Shown one piece after another: positions 1 through 5,990 of a stretch of DNA of 11,572 nt. The notes below the pieces were generated by a model. It saw nothing but the letters and a program-made list of their open reading frames with translations. It did no database searches and had not been told where the DNA came from. The position numbers were made by a program, and so were the translations under genes. Source of the DNA: an uncultured Treponema sp. GTDB lineage: Bacteria > Spirochaetota > Spirochaetia > Treponematales > Treponemataceae. The stretch lies in the NCBI GenBank assembly GCA_937902445.1, contig CALELJ010000128.1, forward strand, positions 1 to 11,572, given 5' to 3'. Numbering within the stretch: the stretch's first letter is position 1; the number at the start of each line of letters is the position of its first letter.

Positions 1-116
1 AAAAAGTAAAATAAATAAAACTTGTTTTCTGCAGCGACAGATTCGTTCCGATTTACATCGGTGCCTTCAAAGGATCCGGTGACAGCAGGTGGATATACAA
101 TGCCGCTTCTGTTCTC

Positions 117-1364
117 ATGAGGACTGGTGAATACAGGGCCGCCGCTGAACTTTATCCGCAGAAAATAACTACCTACAGGGAAAGCCTTTTCTGGGGCACT
201 GTATTTTTTGATGCCGGACTTTATGCACAAAGTCTTTCTGCACTTGAAGCCAGTGACCGTCTTGCGGCGCTTGATGGAAAAGGAGATTTTTCAACCAGCA
301 TCTATGCCCAGATTCTCGCCCTTGAATCAGATTGCTGCTATGTCGAGGATGATGATGAACGCAGCGAGGAATTGAGGCAGAAACTGTGTTCCCTGGATGA
401 CGGCAGATATGCTACTCCTTTGACACTGATAAACACGGCCATGTATTCAAAACGCCATGATGATTTTGAAGGCCATTACGCTTACATGGAAGATCTTGTT
501 GACCGTTTCCCTGAATACATACCAGGCATCTATGGATATGGACAGCTTGCCATTGATCAGCTTAAGAGACCTAAGGAAGATTTTTATTCCCTTCAGCTGA
601 GAAAGGCCGGCCTCAGGACTTTGGAAATGGAAAAGCGCGACAGGATTCCTACGGTTACGGTGGAGGATGTCTATGGAAAGATCGACCTTATTGAAGGTTC
701 CGGAAACATTCCAAAGCTTATTGTCCTGAAGGATATCCTCGACCACGAGAAGCACAAGGCTGACAAAACCCATAAATCGGAATCCGATGTCTGGAAAATT
801 CTCGAGAACAGCGAATCGGAAAACAACTATCCTTCCGAGATAGTTCATTACGCGGTTTCTTATTTTGTGGAATCAAAGATGCCTAAGGAAGCCCAGGGAA
901 TTTTTGAAGGCTATATGCGCCGTAAATATGACTTTGACATTCTGAATGATCCTTCCGCACTGGAACTTTGGGAATGTGAGTACGCTGCCTGGTTTGCATG
1001 TACTGACGGTGATTTTGCAAGAGGTATTGAACTTTACCGCTTTATCGCTGACAGGTATGGACAGAGACTGCCGGCCCTCAACAGCTGGGCAAGCAACAGC
1101 AGCGTGGTGAATACCTTTGTCAATCTTGCGGTCATCTATGAAAGCACAGATTATCTTGCGGAAGCACTTGAGATGCTTACCATGGCTACTGCAAGGACGG
1201 AAGAGGGAAAGGAAAAATCTGAAATTTTGTTCCGCATGGCAGAACTGAGCTGGAATACCGGTGACAGTAGAAGCGCGGCCAGGTCCTTGAAATATGCCCT
1301 CTCTCTGGATGGCAACAACAACAAGGCAAGACTTCTTTTGAAGAAAATCAAGGCTGAAAAATAG
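117..1364 (+). CDS. TPR-repeat protein, 5' end unresolved
   Basis: This is a predicted helical-repeat scaffold protein with no enzyme motif that I can see. TPR-type helix pairs are clearest at the C-terminus (about residues 332-413, with patterns like NLAVIYESTDYLAEALEML and AELSWNTGDSRSAARSLKYAL). More lie near residues 5-50 and 290-310. The first ATG at 117 has no ribosome binding site and would cut a TPR helix pair in half. The same frame is open back to position 15 and reads like protein (FVPIYIGAFKGSGDSRWIYNAASVLM), but it holds no ATG, GTG or TTG, and a TAA lies at 12-14. The true start is therefore upstream of 117. The gene may be cut or frameshifted near the left edge. No signal peptide can be judged without the N-terminus. 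The gene ends 74 bp before groES on the same strand. Its specific function is unknown. Confidence 0.75.
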   Translation: MRTGEYRAAAELYPQKITTYRESLFWGTVFFDAGLYAQSLSALEASDRLAALDGKGDFSTSIYAQILALESDCCYVEDDDERSEELRQKLCSLDDGRYATPLTLINTAMYSKRHDDFEGHYAYMEDLVDRFPEYIPGIYGYGQLAIDQLKRPKEDFYSLQLRKAGLRTLEMEKRDRIPTVTVEDVYGKIDLIEGSGNIPKLIVLKDILDHEKHKADKTHKSESDVWKILENSESENNYPSEIVHYAVSYFVESKMPKEAQGIFEGYMRRKYDFDILNDPSALELWECEYAAWFACTDGDFARGIELYRFIADRYGQRLPALNSWASNSSVVNTFVNLAVIYESTDYLAEALEMLTMATARTEEGKEKSEILFRMAELSWNTGDSRSAARSLKYALSLDGNNNKARLLLKKIKAEK

Positions 1365-1374
1365 CCCGGAAAAT

Positions 1375-1403
1375 TTGACTTTAGTCAAAAAAATTTGTAA
1401 ATT
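1375..1403 (+). promoter_or_regulatory. Candidate sigma-70 promoter of groES
   Basis: TTGACT (1375-1380) and TAAATT (1398-1403) are separated by 17 bp, giving 5/6 and 4/6 matches to the consensus boxes. The -35 box sits in a perfect inverted repeat with 7-bp arms (TTTGACT, 2 nt, AGTCAAA, 1374-1389), which could be an operator. A second inverted repeat (ATTATTA at 1407-1413, TAATAAT at 1419-1425) ends 2 nt before the Shine-Dalgarno sequence. No CIRCE element (TTAGCACTC-N9-GAGTGCTAA) is present. Confidence 0.45.
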
Positions 1404-1438
1404 TGCATTATTAGCAGATAATAATCTGGAGGAAATAA

Positions 1439-1711
1439 ATGAAAATCAAACCATTGGCAGACAGAGTTCTCGTAAAGCAGGCTGCGGCTGAAACAAAGAC
1501 AGCTGGCGGACTTATTATCCCTGAAACAGCACAGGAAAAGACACAGCAGGCAGAAGTTGTAGCTGTAGGACCAGGAACAGAAAAGGAAAAAATCACTGTA
1601 AAACCTGGCGACAAGATTCTTTATGATAAGTACGCAGGAACAACAATCAAGATGGATGGAGAAGATTACCTCATCCTCAAGAACTGTGACATTATTGCCA
1701 TCGTTGAATAG
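1439..1711 (+). CDS. groES: Co-chaperonin GroES (Cpn10)
   Basis: GroES is the heptameric lid that binds the GroEL cage in the cytoplasm and closes the folding chamber in an ATP-dependent cycle. The 90-residue protein shows the family layout. It starts with KIKPLADRVLVK, followed by the mobile loop that contacts GroEL (about residues 16-33, with GGLIIPETA). The AVGPG motif lies at about 42-46, VKPGDKILYDKYAGT at about 54-68, and the ending is DIIAIVE. The length is within the usual range (E. coli 97). The start is fixed by GGAGG at 1428-1432, 6 nt before the ATG. No groEL follows, so the partner must be encoded elsewhere, as I recall for other treponemes. A separate promoter and downstream hairpins suggest a monocistronic unit. 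GCA- and ACA-rich codon use suggests high expression. Confidence 0.97.
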   Translation: MKIKPLADRVLVKQAAAETKTAGGLIIPETAQEKTQQAEVVAVGPGTEKEKITVKPGDKILYDKYAGTTIKMDGEDYLILKNCDIIAIVE

Positions 1712-1725
1712 AAGAAACAGATAGG

Positions 1726-1747
1726 TGTGTCGTTTTGACACATTTTT
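1726..1747 (+). terminator. First terminator-like hairpin after groES
   Basis: TGTGTC (1726-1731) and GACACA (1737-1742) form a 6-bp stem around GTTTT and are followed by five T (1743-1747). It is short and would be weak alone. It shares the core GTGTC-N5-GACAC with the stronger hairpin 40 bp downstream. Confidence 0.45.
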
Positions 1748-1759
1748 ACTTTAAATAAA

Positions 1760-1798
1760 GGCCGCCGTGTCAAAATGACACGGTGGTTGTTTTTTTTT
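1760..1798 (+). terminator. Rho-independent terminator after groES
   Basis: The perfect 8-bp stem CCGTGTCA (1765-1772) / TGACACGG (1776-1783) has an AAA loop. It extends outward with G-U and G-C pairs to about 13 bp and is followed by an uninterrupted run of nine T (1790-1798). It lies 50-90 bp after the groES stop and should insulate the sigma-factor gene from groES transcription. Confidence 0.85.
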
Positions 1799-1885
1799 AC
1801 CGGTATTTTCCATAAAAAATGAAAAAAATTCCAATTTAGGTGCTGATTTTTCCATATGAGCGAAAATAATTTCTTTATGTGTTAC

Positions 1886-1913
1886 TTGGCATGATTTATG
1901 CATATGTTTTAAT
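1886..1913 (+). promoter_or_regulatory. Promoter of the sigma gene (sigma-54 or sigma-70)
   Basis: Two readings overlap. As a sigma-54 (-24/-12) promoter: TGGCAT (1887-1892), 5 nt, ATGC (1898-1901), with the required 10 bp between GG and GC. As a sigma-70 promoter: TTGGCA (1886-1891), 16 bp, TTTAAT (1908-1913), each box 5/6. Either would start transcription 25-35 nt before the coding start. A 9-nt direct repeat TTTTCCATA (1806-1814 and 1848-1856, 42 bp apart) lies upstream and might bind an activator, but this is speculative. Confidence 0.5.
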
Positions 1914-1945
1914 GACAAATCTTGCCGGATGGCATGGAGGAAATT

Positions 1946-2797
1946 ATGAAAAAGAGTTCAGTTTTGGATGATGTTGTCAGAATGCACCTTAATGAAGTAA
2001 AGAGATATCCTCTTCTTACTCCGGAACAGGAAGCCACAGCTGCCGAAAAGGCACTCAAGGGTGACAGAAAGGCCCGTGATCTCATTCTTACTTCCAACAT
2101 GAGATTTGTCATCAAGGTTGCCGCCACTTACCGCAACCGTGGCCTTGATTTCGAGGATCTGATCAGTGAAGGATACATCGGACTTATGAAGGCTCTTGAT
2201 CATTTCGATGTCTCAAAGGGCTATCATTTCATTTCCTATGCCGTATGGTGGATCAGGCAGAGCATCCTCAAGGCAATACTTGATACAGGACGCGCCATCC
2301 GTCTTCCGGTAAACAAGGAAACACAGCTTCGCGACATAAAGAAAACTCTCCATGATGTATCTTCTGAAGGAAGAAAGTCAGAAGAGGAAGAACTTGAGGA
2401 AGTTGCCTCGATTCTTGGCATGACAAAGTTCCATGTACGTGAAATGCTCAACATCTCACGTGAAATGAAAAGACTTGATACTCCGCTTTCATCTGACTCG
2501 GAGCTTACCCTTATGGATACTGTCGCCTCTGGTTTCAAGACTCCTGAGGAAAATGCTGTTGAGCAGTCAATGAAGGACGAGCTCAATGCGGAACTTCTTA
2601 AAATGGATTCAAAGTCAGCCCAGGTAATCGCAATGCGTTATGGACTTAATGGATATGGAGAAAGGACACTCAAGGAAGTAGGCGAGAGAATGAACCTTTC
2701 AAGAGAAAGAGTCCGCCAGATTGAGAAAAAGGCTTTGCTTGCCCTGCGTGAAAACAACGGAACTGATTCAGCTCTCCATGAATACATCACCGCTTGA
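1946..2797 (+). CDS. RpoD/RpoS-like group 2 sigma-70 factor
   Basis: This is an RNA polymerase sigma subunit that recruits core enzyme to promoters. It has 283 residues. Region 1.2 is at about 6-33, region 2 at 45-118 (core-binding NRGLDFEDLISEGYIGLMKA; melting and -10 recognition YAVWWIRQSILKAI), region 3 at about 123-200, and region 4 with its helix-turn-helix at about 241-262 (TLKEVGERMNLSRERVRQIE). It lacks region 1.1 and the long insert of primary RpoD proteins, so it is probably a second, specialised sigma factor and not the housekeeping one. Upstream alternatives in the same frame are a TTG at 1922 and an ATG at 1934. I chose the ATG at 1946 because GGAGG (1936-1940) sits 5 nt before it. 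Its 3' end overlaps the 3' end of convergent recG by 30 bp. The exact regulon cannot be told from sequence. Confidence 0.9.
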   Translation: MKKSSVLDDVVRMHLNEVKRYPLLTPEQEATAAEKALKGDRKARDLILTSNMRFVIKVAATYRNRGLDFEDLISEGYIGLMKALDHFDVSKGYHFISYAVWWIRQSILKAILDTGRAIRLPVNKETQLRDIKKTLHDVSSEGRKSEEEELEEVASILGMTKFHVREMLNISREMKRLDTPLSSDSELTLMDTVASGFKTPEENAVEQSMKDELNAELLKMDSKSAQVIAMRYGLNGYGERTLKEVGERMNLSRERVRQIEKKALLALRENNGTDSALHEYITA

Positions 2798-5020
2798 TTC
2801 TTTCAGATGGTTGAAAGCATCGTAGCGCGCAATTTTCAGCATCTCCTTGTCACGTGCAAGATCTGCGATGGCAAGTGACAGATAACCAGACTGTGAGGTT
2901 CCGGATATTTCTCCGGGACCTCTTAGTTTTAAATCCTGCTCTGCAATGTAAAATCCATCGTTGCTTTCATGAAGCGCCTTGAGCCTTGCCTTGCCTTCTT
3001 CCGTAATGTTTTTTCCGTAGATAAGAAAACAGTACGACTGAAGACTGGAACGGCCTACACGACCCCTGAGCTGGTGGAGTTCAGCAAGACCAAAACGGTC
3101 AGCGTGTTCAATGGCGATGCATGTTGCATTTCCAACATCGACACCAACTTCAACAACCGTTGTTGCTACAAGAATCTGTATTTTACCTTCCCTGAATTCT
3201 TCAAGGATTTTTTTCTGTTCATCTTCCGGAACTTTTCCATGGATGAGTGCGCATCTTGTTCCCGGGTAAACTTTTGTCGATAGGAACTCATACATCTCCT
3301 CAGCAGATTTGAGTGACCTGTCATCTCTTTCTTCATCTTCGCCGATTCTAGGATATACAAAGTATGCCTGATGCCCGGCGTTTATTTCTTTTCGCACGGC
3401 TTCATAGACATTTCTTTCATTTCCCATGACCGTAAGCAGTGTTTTCACTGGTTTTCTTCCTGCAGGCATGGATTTTATGATGCTGACATCAAGGTCGCCG
3501 AAAGCCGTCAGGGCAAGTGTCTGTGGAATCGGCGTTGCGCTCATCATCAGGACATCAGGTGTGTGTGCCCTTGAACCAAAAGTTACCCTTCCTTTGTCGA
3601 TGATGCTTTCCCTCTGGGCGACACCAAACCGATGCTGCTCGTCTATTATCGCAAGCTGGAGTTTTTTGTACTGCACGTTGCGGCTGAACAGGGCATGGGT
3701 TCCGATTACAAGATCAATGGAACCGTCACGCAGGGCATTGACCAGATTTTCACGGCCCGCAGATTTAAGGTTGCCTGTAAGAAATGCGGTGTGGACATTC
3801 AGGGCATCCAGGAGTTTTGCCGCATTTTCTGCATGCTGCCGCGCAAGAAGTTCTGTTGGGGCAAGGACCGCACATTGTCCGCCGTAGTCCACAGTCCTGA
3901 GGACAGCAAAGAAGGATACAAGTGTTTTTCCGGAACCTACATCGCCCTGGAGAAGACGCTGCATGCTGAATGGAGGCCTTGATTTTTCTTTGCCGGAACC
4001 ATCAATCTGGCCGTTCAGCATGGTGTTGAATTCACTCTGGCTTCTGTCTATGTCTGCATTGATGTCCATTATGGACTGCATCTGGTCTTCTGTAAGTTCA
4101 AATTCCAGACGCTGTGTCAGCTGTTTCTGCCTTGGGGAAAGCGTTGCCATGAAACGGCTTTTCAACTGCTCTCTGTGCTCTTTCTGTGAGTCGGGGGTCT
4201 CAAACAAAGGTGCGGCATTCTTTATTGCGGATGGATCGTCTGCAGCATTTTCAAAAACTGCGGTCTCTGGAAAATCAGGAAGACGTCCTCTGTGTGCCAT
4301 GGCGCGCTGTGCCATTTTGTATTCAAACTGAAACAGTTCCTCGTAGATGAGTGTGCGTCTGGCTTCTTCCACCTGGGCCATGTTCTGTGGCATATGAATC
4401 TGCATCAGTGCTGAACTTTTGGAAAGCAGTTTTCTTTCCTCCAGAATGTGCCGGGGCAGTTCATCGGAAATGGATTTTCCATAGGTCTTTATTGCGGATG
4501 CGATGGTCTTTCTGTAGTTTTTCTGGGACAGGCCTTCCGTCAACGGATACACTGGATTAAGTGCGCTGTCTGGAACAGGAGTCCCAAGATAGTCATCGAG
4601 GTTTCCATCATATGAAAGGCGTTCTGCTTCGAATGTGGTTGACTGCAGTTCATTGTATTTGACTTCAAAATGTCCGGTCACGGAAATTATGGATCCAACG
4701 GGAAGTGATTTTTCAAGAAAGGCTCGGTTGAAGGCTACAAGGCTGGCGTCGGCAGTTCCGTCGGTAATCCCAAGCTTAAGGGTCTTCATGCGGCCATAGC
4801 CAAACCAGGAGTGGGATGTGACCTTGCATACAGTGTGGACTTTTGTTCCGTGTGAAAATTCTGCAAGGGAAATTTTTTTTGTCCTGTCGTCATAGTCACG
4901 GGGATAAACTGAAAGCAGATCAGCTACGGTAAAGATGTTGAGTTTTGCAAACTGCTTTGCCGTTGCAGGACCAACGCCTGCAAGGGATTCAACGGTTCCG
5001 TTCAGTTCTTTCAGAAGCAT
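2768..5020 (-). CDS. recG: ATP-dependent DNA helicase RecG
   Basis: RecG is a monomeric superfamily 2 helicase that reverses stalled forks and moves branched DNA in recombination and repair. The 750-residue protein begins with a helix-hairpin-helix-like segment (VESLAGVGPATAKQFAKL) and an OB-fold wedge (about 55-150) that grips branched DNA. The motor follows: Walker A GDVGSGKT (359-366), motif Ia APTELLARQH, DEQHRFG (460-466), motif III SATPIPQT (494-501), ATTVVEVGVDV (619-629) and motif VI QLRGRVGR (650-657). All catalytic motifs are intact. It is longer than E. coli RecG (693); the excess lies mainly at about 250-350, before Walker A. The start is 3 nt after the upstream yggT-type stop, with no good Shine-Dalgarno sequence, so translation is probably coupled. 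The stop lies inside the convergent sigma gene. Confidence 0.97.
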   Translation of the reverse strand: MLLKELNGTVESLAGVGPATAKQFAKLNIFTVADLLSVYPRDYDDRTKKISLAEFSHGTKVHTVCKVTSHSWFGYGRMKTLKLGITDGTADASLVAFNRAFLEKSLPVGSIISVTGHFEVKYNELQSTTFEAERLSYDGNLDDYLGTPVPDSALNPVYPLTEGLSQKNYRKTIASAIKTYGKSISDELPRHILEERKLLSKSSALMQIHMPQNMAQVEEARRTLIYEELFQFEYKMAQRAMAHRGRLPDFPETAVFENAADDPSAIKNAAPLFETPDSQKEHREQLKSRFMATLSPRQKQLTQRLEFELTEDQMQSIMDINADIDRSQSEFNTMLNGQIDGSGKEKSRPPFSMQRLLQGDVGSGKTLVSFFAVLRTVDYGGQCAVLAPTELLARQHAENAAKLLDALNVHTAFLTGNLKSAGRENLVNALRDGSIDLVIGTHALFSRNVQYKKLQLAIIDEQHRFGVAQRESIIDKGRVTFGSRAHTPDVLMMSATPIPQTLALTAFGDLDVSIIKSMPAGRKPVKTLLTVMGNERNVYEAVRKEINAGHQAYFVYPRIGEDEERDDRSLKSAEEMYEFLSTKVYPGTRCALIHGKVPEDEQKKILEEFREGKIQILVATTVVEVGVDVGNATCIAIEHADRFGLAELHQLRGRVGRSSLQSYCFLIYGKNITEEGKARLKALHESNDGFYIAEQDLKLRGPGEISGTSQSGYLSLAIADLARDKEMLKIARYDAFNHLKESSGDVFMES

Positions 5021-5023
5021 AGG

Positions 5024-5623
5024 CTATATCGGAAGGCTTGAAAGAATGTTGATGAGGATGTTCAGCAGAATGTTCAGGATGGCCTGGCATGCGACAAGTG
5101 AAATTATCGCGATGATGAGGGCTGCCTTGTATGTGAGTGTCTTTCCAAAGGAAAAAGTTCTTGCAATTCTGTAGACGAGGGAAGAAATCGAACTGTCGAT
5201 CTGGTTCAGCATGAAACTGCTCTGGTTGTATGCGTTTCTGTTTACAAGAATCACGATGAGGCGGATGACAAACACGATGATGATGAATGTAATCAGCGAT
5301 GAGATGATGGAGAATACAACCTGAACTGCAACGGCGAGAATCATTCCGACGGAAACGGTTCCGCCATTGGCAAGGGCATTTAAAAGTGAAGAAACCGCAC
5401 CAAGTACGCAGAGTGCAAGGGCCGGTGAAAAATCAAAGCTGCCCATTCGAAGCCATCTGAAGCGACGGAACAGGTTCATGTATGGATCGCATATGCCTGC
5501 AAGAAATTCCGTAAAGCGTGAGTAGGACATGCTGGAAACCCATGTGAGGATTATCCTTATGAAACAAAGGAAGGAATACATTGAGACAAAGGCTGCTGCG
5601 ATTCTGAAAAAACTGGTAATCAT
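5024..5623 (-). CDS. YggT-family integral membrane protein
   Basis: This is a small inner-membrane protein of poorly known role. YggT proteins have been linked to osmotic tolerance and, in other bacteria and plastids, to cell shape or division factors. The 199 residues hold hydrophobic segments at about 5-28, 64-85, 92-127 and 166-195. The YggT signature follows the first segment (FIRIILTW, then DPYMNLFRRF and FDFSPAL at about 46-70). A second, degenerate YggT half follows, as in the usual two-domain form. I chose the ATG at 5623 (MITSFFRIAA) because family members start just before the first helix. An ATG 21 codons upstream adds a tail unlike the family and lies in a repeat. No Shine-Dalgarno sequence precedes 5623; a TATATT box lies 6 nt upstream instead. 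It is followed by recG after 3 nt, so the two form an operon. Confidence 0.85.
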   Translation of the reverse strand: MITSFFRIAAAFVSMYSFLCFIRIILTWVSSMSYSRFTEFLAGICDPYMNLFRRFRWLRMGSFDFSPALALCVLGAVSSLLNALANGGTVSVGMILAVAVQVVFSIISSLITFIIIVFVIRLIVILVNRNAYNQSSFMLNQIDSSISSLVYRIARTFSFGKTLTYKAALIIAIISLVACQAILNILLNILINILSSLPI

Positions 5624-5629
5624 GCTTAA

Positions 5630-5658
5630 AATATACTCAATTTCATTCCATAAAACAA
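5630..5658 (-). promoter_or_regulatory. Candidate promoter of the yggT-recG operon
   Basis: On the minus strand, TTGTTT (5658-5653), a 17-bp spacer and TATATT (5635-5630) match the -35 and -10 boxes (3/6 and 5/6). Only 6 nt separate the -10 box from the ATG at 5623, so the transcript would begin at or next to the start codon. The first copy of the repeat family begins 9 bp upstream of the -35 box. Confidence 0.45.
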
Positions 5659-5667
5659 GTTGACAGA

Positions 5668-5709
5668 TTTTAAGCAGCCTATACAAGAATTGCTCTGCAA
5701 TTTTGTATG
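5668..5709. repeat. Two-hairpin repeat, copy 1 (truncated)
   Basis: This copy keeps TTTTAAGCAGCC and the hairpin half of the repeat (CAAGAATTGC, TCT, GCAATT, TTGTAT). One C is lost from the right arm compared with copies 2 and 3. After about 5709 the sequence stops matching, and a different inverted pair follows. It lies between the yggT promoter and that pair. Confidence 0.75.
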
Positions 5710-5727
5710 ATGAGGTGTGCAGGACTG

Positions 5728-5791
5728 CTGAGCGGAGTCGAAGTATCCTGCAGATTTTTTTGCTGAATGCGGACCCTTCGACTGCGCTCAG
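5728..5791. repeat. GC-rich inverted pair between repeat copies
   Basis: CTGAGCGGAGTCGAAG (5728-5743) and CTTCGACTGCGCTCAG (5776-5791) are reverse complements with one mismatch in 16, separated by 32 bp. I recognise this core as a widespread dispersed palindrome in many unrelated bacterial genomes. Translated, it gives the spurious peptide PERSRRVR. It appears to sit in or beside the interrupted first repeat copy. Confidence 0.75.
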
Positions 5792-5803
5792 GGATCCTTG
5801 GCG

Positions 5804-5892
5804 TTTTTAAGCAGCCTGTACAAGAATTGCCCCCGCAATTCTTGCGGCGAAAGTTACATCGCCGGAAGTAACTAGAAGACAAATGCTTTCGC
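5804..5892. repeat. Two-hairpin repeat, copy 2
   Basis: This is a full unit of 89 bp. It has a leader TTTTTAAGCAGCC, then hairpin A (CAAGAATTGC, loop CCCC, GCAATTCTTG, 5821-5844). Element B follows (GCGAAAG 5847-5853 pairing with CTTTCGC 5886-5892), with an inner AGTTAC / GTAACT pair. It is roughly 87% identical to copy 3; several differences fall in loops or between arms. Confidence 0.85.
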
Positions 5893-5899
5893 AAGTCTA

Positions 5900-5989
5900 T
5901 TTTTAAGCAGCCTATACAAGAATTGCTCTGCAATTCTTGCGGCGAAAGTTACACCGCTGGAAGTAAGTAGGGAACAAGTGCTTTCGCCG
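5900..5989. repeat. Two-hairpin repeat, copy 3, abutting dnaE stop
   Basis: This is a full unit of 90 bp in the same orientation as copies 1 and 2. Hairpin A is CAAGAATTGC, TCT, GCAATTCTTG. Element B has 9-bp outer arms, CGGCGAAAG (5940-5948) and CTTTCGCCG (5981-5989). Its edge lies 1 nt from the dnaE stop codon (5991-5993, minus strand). It would fold in the dnaE transcript and may act as a 3' stabiliser or a weak terminator. Confidence 0.85.
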
Positions 5990-5990
5990 A

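Noticed and set aside
873..1388. Minus-strand frame of 171 codons opposite the TPR gene
   Set aside because: It is a shadow of the TPR coding strand with no family-like motifs; the plus frame shows TPR patterns.
1922..1945. TTG at 1922 or ATG at 1934 as the sigma-factor start
   Set aside because: GGAGG lies between 1936 and 1940, ideally spaced for the ATG at 1946; the upstream starts have no ribosome binding site.
5679..5933. 84-codon minus-strand open frame in the dnaE-yggT spacer (NSCIGCLK repeated, PERSRRVR)
   Set aside because: It lies entirely in palindromic repeats; the repeated peptides are translations of the repeat copies, and no ribosome binding site supports it.
5804..5989. Repeats as integron attC sites
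   Set aside because: The units are palindromic and contain AGTTAC/GTAACT, but the paired core-site layout and GTTRRRY ends are missing, and no integrase or cassette gene is present.
5668..5989. CRISPR array
   Set aside because: Only three copies, too long and imperfect, with no regular unique spacers and no cas genes.
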